Shown piece after piece: positions 17,745 to 23,937 of a stretch of DNA of 64,000 nt (positions within the stretch are counted from its first letter, which is position 1; the number at the start of each line of letters is the position of its first letter). Source of the DNA: Gaetbulibacter_A aestuarii (GTDB taxonomy: Bacteria; Bacteroidota; Bacteroidia; Flavobacteriales; Flavobacteriaceae). Below the pieces are notes generated by a model. That model worked only from the letters and a program-made list of their open reading frames with translations, searched no databases and was not told the origin of the DNA. The stretch is from the NCBI RefSeq assembly GCF_039537665.1, contig NZ_BAABAY010000002.1:310001-374000 (forward strand), given 5' to 3'. Both the position numbers and the translations under genes were made by a program.

Positions 17745-18608
17745 ATGTCAAACCCGGTAAAAATCATAGAATGTCCTCGTGATGCGATGCAGGGAATAAA
17801 AACCTTTATTCCTACCGCGAAAAAAGTGCAGTATATTCAGTCGCTGTTGCGGGTTGGTTTTGATACCATCGATTTCGGGAGTTTTGTATCGCCCAAAGCC
17901 ATTCCGCAAATGGTGGATACTGCTGAGGTTTTGTCGCAACTTGATTTGAGCAAAACAAGTAGTAAACTATTAGCTATCATTGCTAATATCCGTGGTGCAG
18001 AAGATGCCGGTAAACATCCGGAAATCGACTACCTGGGGTATCCCTTTTCTATTTCTGAAAACTTTCAGATGCGTAATACACACAAAACCATTGCACAATC
18101 GGTAGAAACCCTTTCGGAAATCCTGAATATTGCCGACAAAGCCAATAAAGAAGTTGTCGTATATATTTCCATGGGCTTTGGAAACCCTTATGGCGATCCC
18201 TGGAATGTGGAGATCGTAGGGGAGTGGACCGAAAAACTAGCTAATATGGGCGTAAAGATCCTATCATTAAGTGATACTGTTGGGACTTCCAATCCGGAGA
18301 ATATTACGTATTTGTTTTCAAATTTAATTCCGAAATACCCTGACGTTGAATTTGGAGCACATTTACACACCACACCGTCATCCTGGTTCGAAAAGATCGA
18401 CGCGGCCTACAAAGCCGGTTGTAAACGATTCGATGGCGCCATTCAAGGTTTTGGAGGCTGTCCTATGGCCAAGGATGAATTGGTAGGGAATATGCCAACT
18501 GAAAAGTTATTATCTTACTTCACTACACAGAAAGCGAACGGCCTCAATGCCCTTAGTTTTGAAAGCGCTTACAATGAAGCCTCAAAAATTTTCTCCGTTT
18601 ATCATTAA
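17745..18608 (+). CDS. hydroxymethylglutaryl-CoA lyase
   Basis: This 287-residue TIM-barrel enzyme should cleave HMG-CoA to acetyl-CoA and acetoacetate, the last step of leucine breakdown. Catalytic features include ECPRDAMQG (Arg and Asp of the active site) near residue 10, the metal ligands in GAHLHTT, and the signature loop GFGGCPMAKDELVGNMPTE with its active cysteine near residue 240. No other leucine-degradation gene is adjacent. The downstream gap leads into the porin promoter region. Confidence 0.9.
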   Translation: MSNPVKIIECPRDAMQGIKTFIPTAKKVQYIQSLLRVGFDTIDFGSFVSPKAIPQMVDTAEVLSQLDLSKTSSKLLAIIANIRGAEDAGKHPEIDYLGYPFSISENFQMRNTHKTIAQSVETLSEILNIADKANKEVVVYISMGFGNPYGDPWNVEIVGEWTEKLANMGVKILSLSDTVGTSNPENITYLFSNLIPKYPDVEFGAHLHTTPSSWFEKIDAAYKAGCKRFDGAIQGFGGCPMAKDELVGNMPTEKLLSYFTTQKANGLNALSFESAYNEASKIFSVYH

Positions 18609-18642
18609 ATTTTTTAGTCTGTAATCAGCTAAAAAACAAGAC

Positions 18643-18661
18643 GTTAAAAACCTGTTAAAAA
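18643..18661 (+). repeat. direct repeat upstream of the porin operator
   Basis: GTTAAAAA occurs at 18643-18650 and 18654-18661, an 11-base period that places both copies on one face of the helix. It immediately precedes, and slightly overlaps, the first dyad. It could be an A-tract activator or UP-like element. Confidence 0.35.
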
Positions 18662-18691
18662 GTTTATTTAAATTTAATCTAAATAAACTTT
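18659..18691. promoter_or_regulatory. upstream operator-like dyad at the porin promoter
   Basis: A perfect 12-bp inverted repeat, AAAGTTTATTTA and TAAATAAACTTT, surrounds a 9-base spacer. Its right arm overlaps the -33 TTTG at 18689-18692. The core TTTATTTA-N9-TAAATAAA (18663-18687) recurs downstream of the promoter. The lack of a T-run argues against a terminator for the preceding gene. Confidence 0.55.
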
Positions 18692-18719
18692 GGACAAACA
18701 ATTTTGTGTTTTATATTTG
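18689..18719 (+). promoter_or_regulatory. consensus promoter of the porin gene
   Basis: TTTG at 18689-18692 and TATATTTG at 18712-18719 with a 19-base spacer match the Bacteroidota vegetative promoter in full. Transcription should begin near 18723, giving a leader of about 58 bases. Confidence 0.75.
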
Positions 18720-18735
18720 CCACCTCAAACAATTG

Positions 18736-18760
18736 TTTATTTATAATAAGTCTAAATAAA
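18736..18760. promoter_or_regulatory. downstream operator-like dyad in the porin leader
   Basis: TTTATTTA (18736-18743) and TAAATAAA (18753-18760) flank a 9-base spacer, the same arms and spacing as the dyad at 18663-18687. The two centres are 73 bases apart, close to seven helical turns. The ten bases TCTAAATAAA are identical in both copies. Confidence 0.55.
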
Positions 18761-18781
18761 AATAGAAATCAACACTTAGTA

Positions 18782-19960
18782 ATGAAAAAATTATCTTTAA
18801 TCTTTGCTCTATTCATCGGTACTGTAGTCAGTGCACAAACTGTTCAAGACTCCATTACATTCGATCCGCAGAAACAATTAAACGCGGCACAACGTATCCT
18901 TTCCGGTAATTACGGAAAATCAGTTACCGTTGGAGCATATGGTGAGTTAACTTACAATCAGCCAGAGGCTTTAAATGGCCAATTGGATGTACACCGAATC
19001 GTTTTACTTTTTGGTTATAAATTCAATGATAAAACACAGTTTGTAACAGAGATCGAGTTCGAACACGTTGAAGAAGTATATGTAGAGCAGGCCTTTGTAA
19101 ACTATAATGTGGCTCCTAATGTAAACCTTCGTGGTGGACTTATGTTAGTGCCATTCGGAATCATCAACGAGTTTCACGAACCAACAACCTTTAATGGTGT
19201 AGATCGTCCCGCTATGGATGGTGCTATCGTCCCAACAACCTGGCGTGAGCTTGGTTTCGGTGTAACAGGTCGTTTCAACAGCTTATCTTTAGGGTATCAG
19301 GCCTACGTTTTCAACGGATTTAAATCTACCGCTTTAGACGGTCAGGGTGGTATCGACGGTAATTTGGGCGGTGCTTCAGCATTACGGGGCGGACGTCAAA
19401 AAGGTATCGAGTCTACCGTAAGCAGTCCAAATCTATCTGTGAAGTTCGATTACTACGGTATTCCGGGTCTTCGTTTAGGTTTATCAGGTTATTTCGGCGA
19501 TACCCAATCAGAAGATCAAATTGAAGATATTCCCGGAGCAACCGTTGGTGTTTCAATGTTCGCTTTGGATGCCCGTTACCTTTACCAGCGTTTCACAGCA
19601 CGCGGACAATTTGTACGCGGAAATTTATCAGGTACCGATGCTTATAACGATTTAACCGGTCGCGATCTTGGAAGTGTTTTACAAGGGTACTACATCGAAG
19701 GTGCCTACAATTTATTACCTCAGGGTAATGCGCAACGTTTGTTCGCCTTCGCCCGCTACTCGCAATACGATACCCATGCAGAAACTGCCGGGAATTTAGC
19801 CGAGAACGACGCATACAATCGTACGGTACTTACCACAGGTTTAAGTTATCACATTGCACCTGGTGTTGTGGTTAAAGGCGATTACCAGTTCCGCGACAAT
19901 GCACAATCGGGCGTTGATGTGCCAAACCAGTTAAACTTCGGTATCGGCGTTTGGTTCTAA
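18782..19960 (+). CDS. outer-membrane porin (OprP/phosphate-selective porin-like beta-barrel)
   Basis: This is a 392-residue outer-membrane protein with a signal peptide (MKKLSLIFALFIGTVVSAQ, cleavage after AQ) and alternating hydrophobic strands typical of a beta-barrel, ending in a phenylalanine (GIGVWF). VEQAFVNYNVAPNVNLRGGLMLVPFGIINEFHEP resembles the strand region of phosphate-selective porin O/P relatives. The longer frame beginning at 18704 covers the -7 box, so the ATG at 18782 is the start. The substrate is unknown. The operator-like dyads around its promoter suggest tight regulation, perhaps by a nutrient or metal. Confidence 0.82.
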   Translation: MKKLSLIFALFIGTVVSAQTVQDSITFDPQKQLNAAQRILSGNYGKSVTVGAYGELTYNQPEALNGQLDVHRIVLLFGYKFNDKTQFVTEIEFEHVEEVYVEQAFVNYNVAPNVNLRGGLMLVPFGIINEFHEPTTFNGVDRPAMDGAIVPTTWRELGFGVTGRFNSLSLGYQAYVFNGFKSTALDGQGGIDGNLGGASALRGGRQKGIESTVSSPNLSVKFDYYGIPGLRLGLSGYFGDTQSEDQIEDIPGATVGVSMFALDARYLYQRFTARGQFVRGNLSGTDAYNDLTGRDLGSVLQGYYIEGAYNLLPQGNAQRLFAFARYSQYDTHAETAGNLAENDAYNRTVLTTGLSYHIAPGVVVKGDYQFRDNAQSGVDVPNQLNFGIGVWF

Positions 19961-19968
19961 AATAATTT

Positions 19969-20050
19969 GGGCGTTACCCTACGGGTCGGGCTTTCCGCGC
20001 TACACGGTAGCTTGCTCCAATCCCTGCCTGCCGGCAGGCAGGCCTAACGC
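19969..20050. repeat. 82-bp structured intergenic repeat (REP/MITE-like)
   Basis: The element is bounded by short inverted ends, GCGTTA (19971-19976) and TAACGC (20045-20050). It contains a small CCC-TAC-GGG hairpin (19978-19986) and a perfect 20-bp palindrome at 20023-20042. It is GC-rich against the AT-rich surroundings, begins GGGCGTTACCC and ends near CAATCCCT...AACGC. From memory this resembles a short repeat found scattered between genes in many Flavobacteriaceae; this was not checked. Confidence 0.6.
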
Positions 20051-20054
20051 ACAT

Positions 20055-20102
20055 CCCAATGGGCAGATGGCTTCCATAAAAGGTTGTTGTTTGCCCAATG
20101 GG
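20055..20102. repeat. short repeat pair next to the 82-bp element
   Basis: CCCAATGGG occurs at 20055-20063 and 20094-20102, and TGGGCA (20060-20065) can pair with TGCCCA (20092-20097). This may be an outer part of the same repeat insertion or a hairpin ending transcription from the porin gene. Confidence 0.3.
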
Positions 20103-20132
20103 TTTTAAAGTAGCACTTAATAAAAAAACCAA

Positions 20133-20140
20133 TACTTTTG
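20133..20140 (+). promoter_or_regulatory. putative -7 box of the FMN-binding protein gene
   Basis: TACTTTTG matches TAnnTTTG. Only four bases lie between it and the ATG at 20145, so the mRNA would be leaderless or nearly so. Confidence 0.45.
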
Positions 20141-20144
20141 TAGT

Positions 20145-20672
20145 ATGATTTTAAAACAACTTTACATTCTCACTTTAGCCGTCACATTCATGTTCAATGG
20201 CTTACCCAAATACATTCAAAAACGGGTGGATAAAGAAATTGAGAAAACCTTCGAAATTGAAAAATTTGATATGTCTGAGATTACCATTTCAGCGGAACTT
20301 CAAAAACAAGTCCCTTCAAAATTCAACAACGATAATCTTTTTAAAATTCAATCCGGAGAAAAGCTTATCTGCTATGCATATGTAGCGCAAGCACCCAGTA
20401 AAACAGCACAGTTCGATTATTTGGTGCTGTTAAATCCGGATCTAACGGTAGCGGGCTCTAAAGTGCTCATTTACCGCGAAGAATACGGTGGTGAAATTGG
20501 AAGTACCCGTTGGCTAAAACAATTTATTGGTAAAAAACCGGGCGACGATCTAAAATACGGGGATAATGTGTCAGCCATTTCCGGGGCAACCATTTCCGTT
20601 CGTTCCATGACCAACGCTATGGAAGATCTTCTGGAATCTGTAAAAATATTACACACCAATAACGTACTATAA
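20145..20672 (+). CDS. FMN-binding-domain protein with flavinylation motif
   Basis: This 175-residue protein has an N-terminal hydrophobic segment (about 5-20), probably a signal or anchor, then an FMN-binding domain like that of NqrC/RnfG. The motif S146-G-A-T149 followed by I-S is the consensus for covalent FMN attachment by ApbE, with T149 the likely acceptor. The protein therefore probably acts outside the cytoplasmic membrane as an electron carrier. No Rnf or Nqr subunit and no apbE gene is in this window. The next gene starts directly after its stop codon, so they form a two-gene operon. Confidence 0.85.
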   Translation: MILKQLYILTLAVTFMFNGLPKYIQKRVDKEIEKTFEIEKFDMSEITISAELQKQVPSKFNNDNLFKIQSGEKLICYAYVAQAPSKTAQFDYLVLLNPDLTVAGSKVLIYREEYGGEIGSTRWLKQFIGKKPGDDLKYGDNVSAISGATISVRSMTNAMEDLLESVKILHTNNVL

Positions 20673-21167
20673 ATGCAAATCAACGGCCTGATACAAACCC
20701 TTCCAAAAGAACTTAAAATCCTTATCGGTGCTTTTGTTATTGTTTTAAGTGTTGGGTTCTACACAGGTTTGCTGTTTGTAGGAGAGACCTCTTCAGCAAA
20801 GCCCAGCGGTATTGAACAACAATATCTCGGCAATGAGGATGATGAAAATGCTGAGGTCATGCATTTCAAAAAAAGTGATCAGGAAATGCTCACCTTAGTT
20901 CATAACCATATCCTGTCTATGGCCCTAATTTTCTTTTTGGTTGGCGGTTTGGTTTCCATAACAAGACTGAATAAAAAACTGAAACGCTTTCTGATTTTTG
21001 AACCCTTTGTTTCGGTGATCACGACGTTCGGCGGACTCTATTTGTTGTGGACAGGCATCACCTGGATGACCTATATCGTAATGATCTCCGGTATGCTTAT
21101 GACGCTTTCCTTTGTGGCTGCTACCTTTATTATTTTTGTTCAGCTCTTTCAAAAGCCAGGAAATTAA
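20673..21167 (+). CDS. uncharacterised four-helix membrane protein partnered with the FMN protein
   Basis: I do not recognise the family with confidence. The 164 residues contain about four membrane helices (near 16-36, 79-97, 107-128 and 131-157). Between helices 1 and 2 is an acidic loop of about 40 residues. A histidine pair, H77-N-H79, sits at the start of helix 2 and could ligate a haem or metal. The ATG directly follows the stop of the FMN protein gene, so the two products probably work together, for example with this protein as membrane electron donor or anchor. That role is inference. A terminator overlaps its stop codon. Confidence 0.7.
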   Translation: MQINGLIQTLPKELKILIGAFVIVLSVGFYTGLLFVGETSSAKPSGIEQQYLGNEDDENAEVMHFKKSDQEMLTLVHNHILSMALIFFLVGGLVSITRLNKKLKRFLIFEPFVSVITTFGGLYLLWTGITWMTYIVMISGMLMTLSFVAATFIIFVQLFQKPGN

Positions 21168-21189
21168 AAGTGAAATCCCGGCTTTTTTT
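21152..21189 (+). terminator. terminator overlapping the end of the four-helix protein gene
   Basis: AAAGCC-a-GG pairs with CC-c-GGCTTT across a 16-base loop, followed by seven T. The left arm is inside the coding sequence. Confidence 0.65.
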
Positions 21190-21238
21190 CAAATTAAAAT
21201 CGCCGCAACACCATAGTACGTAATTCCTAATTAAGTTG

Positions 21239-21246
21239 TATATTTG
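21239..21246 (+). promoter_or_regulatory. putative -7 box of guaB
   Basis: TATATTTG matches TAnnTTTG, with a leader of about 22 bases before the ATG at 21273. The leader is too short for a riboswitch. Confidence 0.5.
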
Positions 21247-21272
21247 CACGCAATTATAATCGTAATTGCACT

Positions 21273-22745
21273 ATGACTGCACATCAAAACAAAATTCTGG
21301 GAGAAGGGCTAACTTACGATGATGTCCTACTGGTACCAGCCTATTCAGAAGTACTACCCAGAGAAGTAAACATTCAAACAAAATTTACACGAAACATTAC
21401 TATTAATGTGCCTATTATTTCGGCGGCTATGGATACCGTTACCGAAAGTAAAATGGCTATTGCTATGGCTCAGGAAGGTGGTATTGGCGTGCTTCACAAG
21501 AACATGACCATCGAAGAACAGGCCCTAAAAGTGAGGCGTGTAAAACGTGCGGAAAGTGGTATGATCATCGATCCGGTTACTCTTCCTCTAAACGCTACTG
21601 TTCTAGATGCCAAACAAAATATGGCAGAGCATAGTATTGGCGGCATTCCTATTGTGGATGACAAAGGTATTCTAAAAGGAATCGTAACGAATCGTGATTT
21701 GCGTTTTGAAAAACAAAATTCCAAACCGATTTCAGAGGTAATGACCAAAGATAATTTGGTAACGGCCGGTGTTGGAACATCGCTTCAGGATGCTGAAAAA
21801 ATTCTTCAGCAGCACAAAATTGAGAAACTCCTCATTGTAGACGATAATTACAAACTTTCAGGTTTAATTACCTTTAGAGATATCACGAAGTTAAGTCAGA
21901 AACCTATTGCTAATAAAGACGAATATGGTCGTTTGCGTGTTGCAGCAGCTCTTGGTGTTACCGCTGATGCCGTGGAACGAGCAGAAGCCCTGGTAAATGC
22001 CGGTGTCGATGCCGTGGTTATCGATACAGCACACGGACATACACAAGGCGTAGTAAAAGTTTTAAAGGACGTTAAAGCAAAATTTCCGGATTTAGATGTT
22101 ATCGTAGGTAATATTGCAACAGCCGAGGCCGCAAAATATTTAGTAAAAGCCGGTGCTGATGCCGTAAAAGTGGGTATTGGTCCCGGGTCTATTTGCACTA
22201 CCCGTGTGATCGCCGGTGTTGGATTCCCGCAATTCTCTGCTGTATTAGAGGTTGCCGCTGCTATTAAAGGTTCAGGTGTTCCTGTGATTGCTGATGGTGG
22301 GATACGGTATACCGGAGATATTCCAAAAGCTATTGCAGCCGGAGCAGATTCAGTGATGCTGGGCTCACTTTTGGCAGGAACCAAAGAATCCCCGGGTGAA
22401 ACCATTATTTACGAAGGACGTAAATTTAAAACCTACCGTGGCATGGGTTCCGTTGAAGCTATGAAACAGGGTAGTAAAGATCGCTATTTTCAAGATGTGG
22501 AAGACGACATTAAAAAACTGGTTCCTGAAGGTATCGTAGGTCGCGTTCCTTACAAAGGCGATTTATACGAAAGTATCCATCAGTTTATTGGTGGTCTTCG
22601 TGCCGGAATGGGGTATTGCGGAGCCAAAGACATCCAAAGTCTGAAGGAAAACGCGAAGTTTGTGAAAATAACATCCAGTGGTATTCATGAAAGTCACCCT
22701 CATGATGTAACGATCACGAAAGAGTCTCCGAACTATTCTCGATAA
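21273..22745 (+). CDS. guaB: inosine-5'-monophosphate dehydrogenase
   Basis: GuaB oxidises IMP to XMP with NAD+, the committed step to GMP. The 490-residue protein has the standard order: TIM barrel with a pair of CBS domains inserted at about 95-205, then the catalytic loop GPGSICTTRV with the nucleophilic cysteine at 308, and the phosphate site with ADGGIRYTGDI. The mobile flap arginine-tyrosine segment (GRVPYKG) is present near 427. It stands alone under its own promoter and converges with the next gene over a 4-base gap without a visible terminator. Confidence 0.96.
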   Translation: MTAHQNKILGEGLTYDDVLLVPAYSEVLPREVNIQTKFTRNITINVPIISAAMDTVTESKMAIAMAQEGGIGVLHKNMTIEEQALKVRRVKRAESGMIIDPVTLPLNATVLDAKQNMAEHSIGGIPIVDDKGILKGIVTNRDLRFEKQNSKPISEVMTKDNLVTAGVGTSLQDAEKILQQHKIEKLLIVDDNYKLSGLITFRDITKLSQKPIANKDEYGRLRVAAALGVTADAVERAEALVNAGVDAVVIDTAHGHTQGVVKVLKDVKAKFPDLDVIVGNIATAEAAKYLVKAGADAVKVGIGPGSICTTRVIAGVGFPQFSAVLEVAAAIKGSGVPVIADGGIRYTGDIPKAIAAGADSVMLGSLLAGTKESPGETIIYEGRKFKTYRGMGSVEAMKQGSKDRYFQDVEDDIKKLVPEGIVGRVPYKGDLYESIHQFIGGLRAGMGYCGAKDIQSLKENAKFVKITSSGIHESHPHDVTITKESPNYSR

Positions 22746-22749
22746 TATT

Positions 22750-23481
22750 TTAACCCTTTATAAAGGTTTCTAAGAAAGCTTGAACGGTTTCAGATTTCCC
22801 AAGGGGTTCCATAAAACAAACATAAAGATTAGCACCCGCAGCCAGATAGGTTGCCGGGTGTTTTAGTTTTTTATATTTCCAGGCCGCAAGAAATAAGAGT
22901 AAAATGATGAATCCAACCCCGAGGTAGGTTGGAAAAATAATATCAATATTCGGCCATTCCGAGGCGTGCATACCAATATAGGTGTTTTGAACACCCCGTC
23001 CAACGGCTGGAAACATGATAATAAAAACCGTTGAAATAAGCCACCACGCGTGATTTTCCAATTCCTTTCGATGAATAATACTTTTAATCACCGCAAAACC
23101 AAAGGCTAACATCAAGGGTATCTCAATGGCGGCTACACCGTAGAAAAAGTAAGGTTGGAATGGACCGAAGCGCTCAACATTTTCCATGGCTAAATGAGCT
23201 GTGTTAAGATCGCGATACATCATACTCAAAGCGGTAAGGCAAACACCACCGGCCAAAAACATGCCTATAATACCATTGGTTCTGTGTTGTTCAAGTTTAC
23301 CGTGGGTGGCTAAATAAGGTTGAATAATAAGGTATAAATACCAAACGGTTCCGGTCCAGTAATGCACGTGAACAGACCAGGCGTTATCAGTAAAATCTCC
23401 CCAATAGTCGCGGAATATACCCAGTTGCATGAACGCCATGGGGATAAACATCCACAGGTATAGGGTTTTGTATTTTTTCAT
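22750..23481 (-). CDS. uncharacterised polytopic membrane protein with conserved-looking histidines
   Basis: This 243-residue protein has about six to seven membrane helices. Histidines placed near helix ends (H-V-H-Y-W near 38-42, H-R-T-N-G near 66-70, H-A-W-W near 142-145) recall haem-binding or DUF2306-like membrane proteins, but I cannot name the family. The protein lacks a signal peptide and its C-terminus is probably loop-exposed. It is a single leftward gene converging on guaB. The 80-base gap upstream separates it from the next leftward gene. Confidence 0.65.
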   Translation of the reverse strand: MKKYKTLYLWMFIPMAFMQLGIFRDYWGDFTDNAWSVHVHYWTGTVWYLYLIIQPYLATHGKLEQHRTNGIIGMFLAGGVCLTALSMMYRDLNTAHLAMENVERFGPFQPYFFYGVAAIEIPLMLAFGFAVIKSIIHRKELENHAWWLISTVFIIMFPAVGRGVQNTYIGMHASEWPNIDIIFPTYLGVGFIILLLFLAAWKYKKLKHPATYLAAGANLYVCFMEPLGKSETVQAFLETFIKG

Positions 23482-23561
23482 TGGTTGGTGGTGTAAATCG
23501 CTCTAAACTAATGTTTTGTGAGAAATTTTCCAAATAATTGTAACCAATGAAAGGAAATTTG

Positions 23562-23795
23562 TTAATCCGTAAAAACGCCACGATGAGGTTTTAAAGCATC
23601 TCTCACAGAGATCATTTGATCTTCATTAACAACCAAAAAGGCTAAAACATGATGGTCATTTAGCGCTTCTACTCCTGTAGTAAGATCACCGAGTTTTTCC
23701 CGCAACATATAATCTTTGAGATGAATTTCGTGATGTTCGGCAATTTTTTGGGCATCCGGACCCCTAAAGTCCCAGATCAATTTTATTTTTCGCAT
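23562..23795 (-). CDS. small conserved hypothetical protein
   Basis: This is a soluble protein of about 77 residues (MRKIKLIWDFRGPDAQKIAEHHEIHLKDY...) with an alternating alpha/beta pattern. It ends in a conserved-looking VNEDQMISVRDALKPHRG segment. The histidine cluster A-E-H-H-E-I-H and a later D-H-H may be functional. An upstream ATG at 23837 would add 14 residues; the shorter start gives the N-terminus I remember from flavobacterial relatives. The gene diverges from the foldase operon and its role is unknown. Confidence 0.6.
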   Translation of the reverse strand: MRKIKLIWDFRGPDAQKIAEHHEIHLKDYMLREKLGDLTTGVEALNDHHVLAFLVVNEDQMISVRDALKPHRGVFTD

Positions 23796-23884
23796 ATCAT
23801 AGCCATTAAATCGATTGAAAGATACTGTAATTTTCATCTAATTTAAGGTAATATTGTATAAAATTAAACGTTTGTTAAACCAGC

Positions 23885-23914
23885 TTGCATTGTAGCTTTA
23901 TATTAGTATTTTTG
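23885..23914 (+). promoter_or_regulatory. putative promoter of the periplasmic foldase operon
   Basis: TTG at 23885-23887 and TATTTTTG at 23907-23914 are 19 bases apart, a good match to the Bacteroidota consensus. The ATG follows at 23938. Confidence 0.6.
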
Positions 23915-23937
23915 TCCAATTCCATAATTGATTTTTA

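Noticed and set aside
18659..18691. Inverted repeat considered as the terminator of the HMG-CoA lyase gene
   Set aside because: The stem is AT-rich, no T-run follows, and the right arm coincides with the -33 box; an operator role fits better.
18704..18781. N-terminal extension of the porin frame
   Set aside because: It would place the -7 box inside the coding sequence and hide the signal peptide; translation from 18782 is far better supported.
21896..22405. 169-codon frame opposite guaB
   Set aside because: It is rich in Ala, Thr, Pro and Ser as expected for the complement of a conserved gene; guaB itself is certain.
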